32,176 nucleotides of DNA from JADKCL01 sp046050405 (GTDB lineage Bacteria; Bacteroidota; Bacteroidia; J057; JADKCL01): assembly GCA_046050405.1 (NCBI GenBank), contig JBJOPY010000292.1, positions 1 through 32,176 on the forward strand, read 5' to 3'. The first letter of the stretch is position 1. Every line of letters begins with the position of its first letter. The notes under the pieces were generated by a model, which saw nothing but the letters and a program-made list of their open reading frames with translations, was not told the origin of the DNA and did no database searches. The position numbers and the translations under genes are program-made. Shown here one piece after another: positions 16,409-23,704 of this stretch.

Positions 16409-16499
16409 TCGTCATTCGAGGGCTATCGGTTCCGGAATTTTCGGGTCGCTATGGTAGTCCAACCTGAGAACCGCCCAATACATCCTAGATATCGGAAGG

Positions 16500-16528
16500 G
16501 GGAGAACTCGTATGGGTTCTCCCTTTTT
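16500..16528 (+). terminator. Terminator of the rplM-rpsI-rpsB unit
   Basis: GGGAGAAC (16500-16507) pairs perfectly with GTTCTCCC (16516-16523) over an 8-nt loop and is followed by five T residues. It separates the ribosomal unit from hisS. Confidence 0.9.
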
Positions 16529-16601
16529 GTGCTTGATTTCTCGATTAGGGGATTTTCAGGACTGCCAAGTCTTGCAGTCCTGAGAATAGGCAAATCCTGA
16601 T

Positions 16602-16609
16602 TAAGTTTG
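16602..16609 (+). promoter_or_regulatory. Possible hisS -7 element next to the start codon
   Basis: TAAGTTTG matches TAnnTTTG and ends 4 nt before the hisS ATG at 16614, implying a leaderless or almost leaderless message. A TTG at 16572-16574 lies 27 nt upstream, which is too far for a normal -33. Confidence 0.45.
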
Positions 16610-16613
16610 TCCC

Positions 16614-18035
16614 ATGTCAAAGCAGAAACCTTCCATCCCGCAAGGAACGCGCGATTTTGGCCCCATCGAGATGTTGGGGCGAGAGTACATTTTTGATACC
16701 TTGCGGCAGGTATTCAAGCGCTACGGTTACCAGCCCATCGAGACTCCGAGCATCGAGCAGCTGGACGTTCTCACCGGGAAGTACGGCGAAGAGGGCGATC
16801 GTCTCATCTTCAAGATTCTCAACTCGGGTGACTACCTGGGCAAGCCACTCGAGAAGGGTTTCGACTTCCATCAGGCCGGAGCCTCCCTCAAGCTCCTGCC
16901 GCTCATTAGCGAGAAAGCCCTCCGCTATGACCTGACGGTACCCTTTGCACGGTATGTGGTCATGAACCATCACCTGCTTCAGTTCCCCTTCAAACGTTAC
17001 CAGATCCAGCCTGTTTGGCGTGCAGACAAGCCCCAGAAGGGTCGCTACCGCGAATTTTACCAATGCGACGTGGATGTCGTCGGGGCCAATGGCTTGCTGA
17101 GCGAGTTGGAGCTCGTGCGCATCTGTGATGCGGGTTTCCATGAACTGGGGCTGAGTGGGGTGACTTTGCGCATCAATCACCGCAAGCTGCTGGAGGGAAT
17201 TGCCGTCCACTTCGGTGCAGGCGACCGGTTTGTGGAGTTCATCACCATCCTCGACAAGATGGACAAGGTGGGGGAGGATGGCGTCTTCAAGGAATGGGAA
17301 GAAAGGGGCTTCTCCGTGAATCCAGAGGGTTTACAGGCTCTCAAGTCCATCACCCGGGCTCCTGTAAAGGATGCATTTCACCAGTTGAAGGCCTTGCTGG
17401 GGGCAGAGAACCCGATCGGCCAAAGGGGTGTCGAGGAATTGGAAACCTTGTTCAGGCTGGTCGGGTTGCGGGCAACCGTCAGCATCGAACCGGTACTGGA
17501 CATCTTTCTGGCGCGCGGTCTGGGATACTATACGGGCACCATCTTCGAAGCTGGAACCCACGACTTTCGGGGAAGCATCCTTGGAGGCGGTCGATATGAC
17601 AACCTCACCGGCGTCTTCGGGATGGAGGGCTTGTCTGGAGTGGGGGTTTCCTTCGGTGCGGATCGGATCTTTGACCTTCTGGTGGCGCGTGGCATACTCA
17701 CCAATCGGTCACGGAGCGGGAATCGGATCCTGCTCATCAATTTTGGTGGCAGGGGAATGGAGCGTTCCGTGGAGCTGTGGATGGATTTGATTGCGGCCGG
17801 TGTTTCGGCAGAGATGTATCCTGAGCCTGTAAAGCTTCCCAAGCAGTTCAAATACGCCGATCAAGCAGGATTTTCCTACGTGATTGCGATGGGTGAACAG
17901 GAGGTAGATGCTGGAACCTTCAATTTCAAGGTTCTCGCCACCGGGCATCAGGAATCAGTCCAGCTTTCATCGGCAATGGCTTTTTTGTCGTCATTTCTCA
18001 AGACCGGCACAGACGATAAAAACACGACCAGATGA
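16614..18035 (+). CDS. hisS: Histidyl-tRNA synthetase
   Basis: This 473-residue class II synthetase charges tRNA-His with histidine. The start PSIPQGTRDFGP is typical. Motif 1 lies near residues 20-50, YDLTVPFARYV near 105-115, and motif 2 is in QIQPVWRADKPQKGRYREFYQCDVDV. The histidine-specific HisA motif GLGYYTGTIFE and motif 3 (GVGVSFGADRI) follow. The C-terminal ~100 residues form the anticodon-binding domain. The length is slightly above the common 420-460. Its TGA overlaps the hutH ATG (ATGA), so hutH is translationally coupled to it. Confidence 0.97.
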   Translation: MSKQKPSIPQGTRDFGPIEMLGREYIFDTLRQVFKRYGYQPIETPSIEQLDVLTGKYGEEGDRLIFKILNSGDYLGKPLEKGFDFHQAGASLKLLPLISEKALRYDLTVPFARYVVMNHHLLQFPFKRYQIQPVWRADKPQKGRYREFYQCDVDVVGANGLLSELELVRICDAGFHELGLSGVTLRINHRKLLEGIAVHFGAGDRFVEFITILDKMDKVGEDGVFKEWEERGFSVNPEGLQALKSITRAPVKDAFHQLKALLGAENPIGQRGVEELETLFRLVGLRATVSIEPVLDIFLARGLGYYTGTIFEAGTHDFRGSILGGGRYDNLTGVFGMEGLSGVGVSFGADRIFDLLVARGILTNRSRSGNRILLINFGGRGMERSVELWMDLIAAGVSAEMYPEPVKLPKQFKYADQAGFSYVIAMGEQEVDAGTFNFKVLATGHQESVQLSSAMAFLSSFLKTGTDDKNTTR

Positions 18036-19537
18036 ACGGTGCCTTCCAGATTTCTTCTTCGGCGATTACGCTGGAGGAGATTGACCGATTGATCAATGAC
18101 CCCAGCATCGTCGTATCACTGGCTGACTCCGCGACTGGGGCGATCGGCCGCTGCCGGGCGTACCTGGACCAGAAGATGTCCGGCAACACGGAAGCGATCT
18201 ATGGGATCAACACCGGATTCGGAGCTTTGCGTGACAAGCGCATTGGCCCGGAACATCTCGAGGAACTACAGTACAATCTGATCCGCTCCCATGCTTGTGG
18301 TGCGGGCGCAGAGGTACCTGCTGAGATCGTGCGGCTGATGCTCCTGCTCAAGGCCCGCTCGCTGGCATACGGGCACTCAGGTGTACAGGTCGAAACAGTG
18401 CATCGCCTTCTGGATTTCTATAACCATGGGATCCTTCCAGTGGTTTACACCCAAGGTTCCCTTGGAGCATCTGGGGATCTCGCGCCGTTGGCGCATCTCT
18501 GCCTGCCCCTGGTCGGGGAGGGCGAGGTGAGAATCAAGGGGCACCGGATGCCTGCATCTCAGATGCTGAAGGAGCGGGGTTGGGCTCCGATTCGACTTCA
18601 ATCGAAGGAAGCCTTGGCTCTCCTGAATGGTACGCAGTTCATGTTGGCTTATGGAATGCACATCCTGATGCGAGGGCGGCGCATCGCCGACATCGCCGAC
18701 CAAATCGCCGCCTTGAGCCTCGACGCGTTTGATGGCCGGCTGGATCCGTTTCACCATCGGTTGCACGATATTCGTCCGCATACGGGACAGGTACGTGTCG
18801 CTTCGAATGTGAGAAAGTGCCTGGAGGGCTCCGAAATCACTCAACGAAAGAAGGTGGACGTTCAGGATCCCTATTCCTTCCGATGCGTGCCACAGGTGCA
18901 TGGAGCGAGCAGGGATGCCTTGGCCTACTGCACACAGACATTCCTCACTGAAATGAACAGCACCACCGACAATCCAAACATCTTCGTCGAGGAAAACCTG
19001 ATCCTTAGTGGTGGCAATTTTCATGGACAGCCCCTTGCGATGGCCCTCGATCTGCTGTCGATTGCCTTGGCAGAGTGGGGATCCATCTCCGAAAGACGGC
19101 TGTTTCAGTTGCTTGCTGGAACGAGGGGACTGCCCGCGTTTCTCGCGGTCAATCCCGGGCTCGAATCGGGACTGATGATCACCCAGTACACTTCGGCGGC
19201 GATTGTCAGTCAGAACAAGCAGCTTTGCACACCTGCCGTCATCGACACGATTCCGAGCTCCAATGGACAAGAAGACCATGTGAGCATGGGGGCAAATGCA
19301 GCAGTGAAATGCCTTCAAATCTGCGACAACCTCTTTACGATTCTCGGAATCGAGCTGATCGCAGCCTCGCAAGCGATGTGGTTTCGGCGCCCATTGAAAA
19401 CAAGCCCCCACCTGGAGGAGGTGCTCGTCCGATTCAGGAATGAGGTCAAGCCGCTCGTTTCCGACCGGATCATGCAACCGGACATTGAAAGCGCTGCGGA
19501 CTTTGTCAAGTACTGGATTCCCCTTCGGTTCGTGTAG
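18032..19537 (+). CDS. hutH: Histidine ammonia-lyase
   Basis: This 501-residue enzyme removes ammonia from L-histidine to give trans-urocanate. The self-forming MIO cofactor comes from Ala146-Ser147-Gly148 in GSLGASGDLAPLAH. Two positions support histidine rather than tyrosine or phenylalanine as substrate: Ser86-His87 (LIRSHACGAG) where tyrosine lyases have His-Leu and phenylalanine lyases Phe-Leu or similar, and Glu414 in NGQEDHVSMG where those enzymes have Gln. STTDNPN and the later YTSAA region are also conserved. Its ATG overlaps the hisS stop by 4 nt. The other hut genes (hutU, hutI, hutG) are not next to it, and the following 400 nt are non-coding. Confidence 0.95.
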   Translation: MNGAFQISSSAITLEEIDRLINDPSIVVSLADSATGAIGRCRAYLDQKMSGNTEAIYGINTGFGALRDKRIGPEHLEELQYNLIRSHACGAGAEVPAEIVRLMLLLKARSLAYGHSGVQVETVHRLLDFYNHGILPVVYTQGSLGASGDLAPLAHLCLPLVGEGEVRIKGHRMPASQMLKERGWAPIRLQSKEALALLNGTQFMLAYGMHILMRGRRIADIADQIAALSLDAFDGRLDPFHHRLHDIRPHTGQVRVASNVRKCLEGSEITQRKKVDVQDPYSFRCVPQVHGASRDALAYCTQTFLTEMNSTTDNPNIFVEENLILSGGNFHGQPLAMALDLLSIALAEWGSISERRLFQLLAGTRGLPAFLAVNPGLESGLMITQYTSAAIVSQNKQLCTPAVIDTIPSSNGQEDHVSMGANAAVKCLQICDNLFTILGIELIAASQAMWFRRPLKTSPHLEEVLVRFRNEVKPLVSDRIMQPDIESAADFVKYWIPLRFV

Positions 19538-19624
19538 CCTGCCATCCAGCATCTGAATTTTGGACAACTCCTTCGGGATTTGCTGGTGTTTGCCGATTTC
19601 TGTGCTTGGCTCAGACTACAAGGG

Positions 19625-19671
19625 AAGGGATTTGGGCTACGCTAGACTTGGCCTGCTCCAATCCCTTTTTT
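19625..19671 (+). terminator. Probable hutH terminator
   Basis: AAGGGATTTGG (19625-19635) pairs with CCAATCCCTT (19658-19667) with one bulged T, followed by a run of T residues to 19671. The 22-nt loop is long, so strength is uncertain. Confidence 0.55.
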
Positions 19672-19711
19672 CGTTCTTCGCCTGCAGCCATCCAGAATTG
19701 GAGCCCAGGTG

Positions 19712-19764
19712 TCCGGTCTCCCGGATGCAATGGGAAGGCCGCATCCCAGGCATGGAATGCGGCC
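19712..19764. repeat. Two consecutive hairpins
   Basis: TCCGG-TCTC-CCGGA (19712-19725) is a tight 5-bp stem with a 4-nt loop. GGCCGCAT (19737-19744) pairs with ATGCGGCC (19757-19764) over a 12-nt loop. No T-tract follows either, so they are not standard terminators. Confidence 0.5.
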
Positions 19765-19944
19765 AGCAGCAAATCATAGAGCCCTCCCCCCAATTCCTCA
19801 AGTCACATTTGTTCCCTTCAAACCTAGCATCTAATTTTGGGATCGATTGGGTTTCTGCAGCTTTGAGGCGAAGGGGGAAGGGTTTTCTCCCAAAACACCT
19901 CGAAATGACTCGCTCCCGATCAAGAAGTTCTTAATTTTACACCC

Positions 19945-20997
19945 ATGACGCTAGGATACGTATTGATTATCATCGGGCTTGCCCTCTTCACGCTCCTCAC
20001 CTGTGCTGCTTATGCCGTGTATGCCGAGCGCAGGGTTTGTGCTTTCATTCAGCAGCGGGTGGGCCCAAACAGGGTAGGCCCATGGGGCTTGCTGCAACCA
20101 CTGGCAGACGTGGTCAAACTTCTGCTCAAGGAAGACATCGTCCCTACCGTTGGAGACAAGTTCATCCATTTCCTGAGCCCGGTCATTTCGGTCACGATCG
20201 CGCTGACAGCCTTTGCGGTGATTCCTTTCGGGACAGACGGAACCACGGTGATCGCGATTGCAAATGTGAACATCGGGGTTCTTTATGTCTTGGCACTGAC
20301 ATCCATCGCAGTGTATGGGATCACCTTGGCAGGATGGAGTTCCAATAGCAAGTACGCCCTGATGGGCGGCCTTCGTAGTTCTGCCCAAATGATCAGCTAC
20401 GAGCTTTCGATGGGTTTGTCCGTCGTCAGTTGCGTATTGCTGACGAATGTCCTTGCAAACCCCGGACAGGTGGGTGCAGGTTACCTCAGCCTGTCCACCA
20501 TCGTGAACACCCAAGCCGAGACTGGACTATGGAACTGTTTCATCAATCCCGTTGGATTTTTGATCTTCGTGACCTGTTCGTTTGCTGAAACCAATCGGAC
20601 GCCATTCGATCTCGTGGAGGCGGAGCAGGAACTCGTCGGCGGTTTCCACACAGAATACAGTTCCATGAAATTCGCCACCTTCTTCTTGGCGGAATACCTG
20701 AACGTGATCATAGCCTCGATGTTCATCACTACATTGTTTCTGGCTGGATACCATGGGCCGATGGAACAAACTCTGGGTGTGGCAACTTGGGGAGCACCCG
20801 CCCAAGTCCTGTGGAGTCTGGGTTGGTTCATCGGAAAAACATTCTTCTTGGTGTTCGTGTTTATTTGGGTAAGGTGGACATTGCCGAGATTCAAGTACAA
20901 TCAGCTGATGAGCATCGGGTGGAAGAGCTTCCTTCCAGTTGCACTGTTGAACCTGATGGTCTTGGCGTTTGTCGGTTATTTGCTTAAAGTGTTCTAA
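19945..20997 (+). CDS. nuoH: NADH-quinone oxidoreductase subunit H (NuoH)
   Basis: This 350-residue membrane protein with about eight helices is the complex I subunit that forms most of the quinone-binding channel between the peripheral and membrane arms. The signature loops are intact: YAERRVCAFIQQRVGPNRVGP followed by QPLADVVKLLLKED, and AETNRTPFDLVEAEQELVGG followed by FHTEYSSMKFA. The conserved acidic and Arg residues of these loops are present, so it looks functional. It stands alone: a terminator-like region lies upstream and clpC downstream, with no other nuo gene in the window. Confidence 0.96.
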   Translation: MTLGYVLIIIGLALFTLLTCAAYAVYAERRVCAFIQQRVGPNRVGPWGLLQPLADVVKLLLKEDIVPTVGDKFIHFLSPVISVTIALTAFAVIPFGTDGTTVIAIANVNIGVLYVLALTSIAVYGITLAGWSSNSKYALMGGLRSSAQMISYELSMGLSVVSCVLLTNVLANPGQVGAGYLSLSTIVNTQAETGLWNCFINPVGFLIFVTCSFAETNRTPFDLVEAEQELVGGFHTEYSSMKFATFFLAEYLNVIIASMFITTLFLAGYHGPMEQTLGVATWGAPAQVLWSLGWFIGKTFFLVFVFIWVRWTLPRFKYNQLMSIGWKSFLPVALLNLMVLAFVGYLLKVF

Positions 20998-21049
20998 GCA
21001 TACAACCCTGAACCAGAGATGTGCGTTATGATAGGAAAACATTGGCATC

Positions 21050-23605
21050 ATGGATTCTAATTTCTCAGACCGGGTCAAGGATGTGATCTCCTACAGCAGG
21101 GAGGAAGCTTTGCGTTTAGGTCATGACTACATCGGGCCTGAACACCTCCTGCTGGGGTTGATTCGTGAAGGGGAAGGTAAAGCGATCAAGATTTTGGTGC
21201 AGCAGCTCGGCGTGGATCTAAACAAGCTCCGCAAAAGCATCGAGAATGCGATCAAAGGCTCGATCACCGTCATCAACCTGAACAACCTTCCACTGACACG
21301 TCAAGCCGAGAAAGTGCTGAAAATCACTTACCTGGAGGCCAAGCTGGACAACAGCACCCTCATTGGGACCGAACATTTGTTGCTTTCCATCCTGCGGGAA
21401 GACAGCAATGTCGCAGCGCAAATCCTATCCAAATTCGGTGTGACTTACGATATCTTCCGCACCGAACTCGAAGAAAAAGAAGACCTCTCACCATCCTCCA
21501 GTTCCAATACCCCAAAAATGGCAATGACCAACGAACCTGTCGACCCGCAAGAACCCGGTGCCGGCGATCGCCCCAAGCGCACGTCCAAGTCCAAGACCCC
21601 TGTGTTGGATAACTTCGGACGCGACCTCACGGCAATGGCCGAGGAGAACAAGCTCGATCCGATCGTCGGGCGTGAAAAGGAAATCGAACGGGTGGCGCAG
21701 ATCCTGAGCCGCCGAAAGAAAAACAATCCCGTACTCATCGGGGAACCTGGTGTGGGGAAGACCGCAATCGCCGAAGGCTTGGCCCTGCGCATCGTGCAGC
21801 GCAAGGTGAGTCGGGTGCTCTTCAACAAGCGTATCGTCACCTTGGACATTGCCTCCCTGGTTGCCGGCACCAAATACCGCGGTCAATTTGAGGAAAGGAT
21901 GAAAGCAGTGATGGCAGAGCTGGAGAAAACGCCGGATGTCATCCTCTTCATCGATGAACTGCATACGATCGTAGGTGCAGGCGGTGCTTCGGGCTCGCTG
22001 GATGCTTCCAATATCTTCAAGCCCGCCCTGAGTCGTGGAGAAATCCAATGCATAGGTGCCACGACCCTGGACGAATACCGTCAGTACATTGAAAAGGACG
22101 GTGCCCTAGAGCGTCGTTTCCAGAAGGTGATCGTGGAACCGACTTCACCGGACGAGACGATCCAAATCCTGAACAACATCAAGGAAAAATACGAGGATCA
22201 CCACAATGTCAACTATACGGAGGATGCCATCAAGGCCTGCGTAAGCCTCAGCGAGCGCTACATCAGCGACCGGCATTTTCCTGACAAGGCGATCGACGTA
22301 CTCGATGAGGCCGGAAGCCGGGTGCATATCAATAACATCTCTGTTCCCAAAACCGTTCTCGATCTCGAGGCGCGGATCGAGGAGGTGCGGGTCACCAAGA
22401 ACAAGGTGGTCAAAAGCCAGAAGTACGAGGAAGCCGCGCGGCTCCGCGACCAGGAAAAGAAGCTGATAGAGGATCTCGAGAGAGCCAAGATTCAGTGGGA
22501 GGAAGAATCCAAGATCAAGCGTTATTCGGTCTCCGAGGACGATGTGGCAGATGTGGTGTCAATGATGACCGGGATTCCAGTCACCAAGGTGGCCGCCGGG
22601 GAGGCGAGCAAACTTGTCCAGATGGAAGACGAACTGAAGTCGGTGATCATCGGCCAGAATGATGCGATCCAGAAACTGGTACGTGCCATCAAGCGTTCGC
22701 GTTTGGGCTTGAAGGATCCGAACAAGCCGATCGGTTCCTTCCTCTTCCTGGGTCCCACAGGCGTAGGAAAGACGGAAATGGCCAAGGCACTCGCACGGTA
22801 CCTCTTCGATACCGAGGAGGCGCTCATTCGCATAGACATGAGCGAGTACATGGAAAAGTTCACGGTTTCCCGCCTCGTGGGAGCCCCTCCAGGATATGTC
22901 GGTTATGAGGAGGGCGGTCAGCTCACCGAAAAGGTGCGCCGCAAGCCATATTGCGTGATATTGCTCGATGAGATCGAGAAGGCTCACCCTGACGTCTTCA
23001 ACATCCTGCTTCAAGTTCTGGATGATGGCATTTTGACGGACGGCCTCGGGCGTCGGGTGGATTTCAAGAACACGATTATCATCATGACCTCCAACGTCGG
23101 GGCACGTGAGGTGAAGGACTTCGGTTCGGGAGTTGGCTTCAAGTCCAGCGCCACCCAGAACGCTGACAAGACCAAGAGCTTGATCGAAGGCGCATTGAAG
23201 CGGGTTTTCCGTCCAGAATTCCTGAACCGTGTGGACGATGTCGTGTTCTTCCAGCCACTCGAAAAAGAGCATATCTTCCAGATCATCGACCTCCAATTGT
23301 CCAAGGTCTTCAAGCGAATCAATTCGATGGGCTATCATGTGAAGCTCACGGAAAAGGCCAAGGGTTACATCGCCGACAAAGGTTTCGATCAGCAATTCGG
23401 GGCAAGGCCGCTCAACCGTGCCATCCAGAAATACCTGGAGGATCCGATCGCGGACGAAATCCTCAAGGGACTGACCGAGGACGACACCATCATTGCCGAC
23501 TTCGAGGAGAAGAGTGCCGAGATCAAGATCAAAGTCAAGAAAGGCAAGGTCAAGAAAGGCAAGACGGAGGACGAGGTTACAAACAAGGAAGAAGGAGGGG
23601 AATGA
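21050..23605 (+). CDS. clpC: ATP-dependent Clp protease ATP-binding subunit ClpC
   Basis: This 851-residue AAA+ unfoldase feeds proteins to the ClpP protease. The N-terminal double Clp_N repeat (about 1-145) contains DYIGPEHLLLGLIREGEG and GTEHLLLSILRED. The first AAA domain has Walker A GEPGVGKTA near residue 231 and Walker B VILFIDELH. A UVR-type motif near 460 (KYEEAARLRDQEKKL) marks ClpC rather than ClpA or ClpB. The second AAA domain has Walker A GPTGVGKTE near 567 and VILLDEIEKAHPDVF. A Lys/Glu-rich tail ends the protein. A terminator follows at 23635. There is no adjacent mcsA, mcsB or ctsR, so control differs from Firmicutes. Confidence 0.97.
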   Translation: MDSNFSDRVKDVISYSREEALRLGHDYIGPEHLLLGLIREGEGKAIKILVQQLGVDLNKLRKSIENAIKGSITVINLNNLPLTRQAEKVLKITYLEAKLDNSTLIGTEHLLLSILREDSNVAAQILSKFGVTYDIFRTELEEKEDLSPSSSSNTPKMAMTNEPVDPQEPGAGDRPKRTSKSKTPVLDNFGRDLTAMAEENKLDPIVGREKEIERVAQILSRRKKNNPVLIGEPGVGKTAIAEGLALRIVQRKVSRVLFNKRIVTLDIASLVAGTKYRGQFEERMKAVMAELEKTPDVILFIDELHTIVGAGGASGSLDASNIFKPALSRGEIQCIGATTLDEYRQYIEKDGALERRFQKVIVEPTSPDETIQILNNIKEKYEDHHNVNYTEDAIKACVSLSERYISDRHFPDKAIDVLDEAGSRVHINNISVPKTVLDLEARIEEVRVTKNKVVKSQKYEEAARLRDQEKKLIEDLERAKIQWEEESKIKRYSVSEDDVADVVSMMTGIPVTKVAAGEASKLVQMEDELKSVIIGQNDAIQKLVRAIKRSRLGLKDPNKPIGSFLFLGPTGVGKTEMAKALARYLFDTEEALIRIDMSEYMEKFTVSRLVGAPPGYVGYEEGGQLTEKVRRKPYCVILLDEIEKAHPDVFNILLQVLDDGILTDGLGRRVDFKNTIIIMTSNVGAREVKDFGSGVGFKSSATQNADKTKSLIEGALKRVFRPEFLNRVDDVVFFQPLEKEHIFQIIDLQLSKVFKRINSMGYHVKLTEKAKGYIADKGFDQQFGARPLNRAIQKYLEDPIADEILKGLTEDDTIIADFEEKSAEIKIKVKKGKVKKGKTEDEVTNKEEGGE

Positions 23606-23634
23606 CCCCGCTTCAAATAGAATAGCAAATAAAT

Positions 23635-23660
23635 ACCCTCCCCTCGGAGGGTGTTTTTTT
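23635..23660 (+). terminator. clpC intrinsic terminator
   Basis: ACCCTC (23635-23640) pairs with GAGGGT (23647-23652); one more C-G pair closes a 4-nt loop. Seven T residues follow (23654-23660). It is about 30 nt past the clpC stop. Confidence 0.88.
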
Positions 23661-23704
23661 GCTAGGAATGCGTTACTTTGACCCTGAATCTTGCCATTGA
23701 TAGT

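Larger units (their letters stand above)
19538..19944. other. Structured non-coding interval between hutH and nuoH
   Basis: A likely hutH terminator stands at 19625-19671, and two further hairpins at 19712-19764. A TAATTTTA at 19932-19939, one base off the -7 consensus, immediately precedes nuoH. A 124-codon frame (19560-19934) covers all these structures and has no family features, so I do not call it. Confidence 0.5.

Noticed and set aside
18377..19567. 396-codon frame antisense to hutH
   Set aside because: It is fully explained as a shadow of hutH, whose active-site residues are all conserved.
19560..19934. 124-codon frame between hutH and nuoH
   Set aside because: It covers a terminator and two hairpins and has no recognisable family features; non-coding is more likely.
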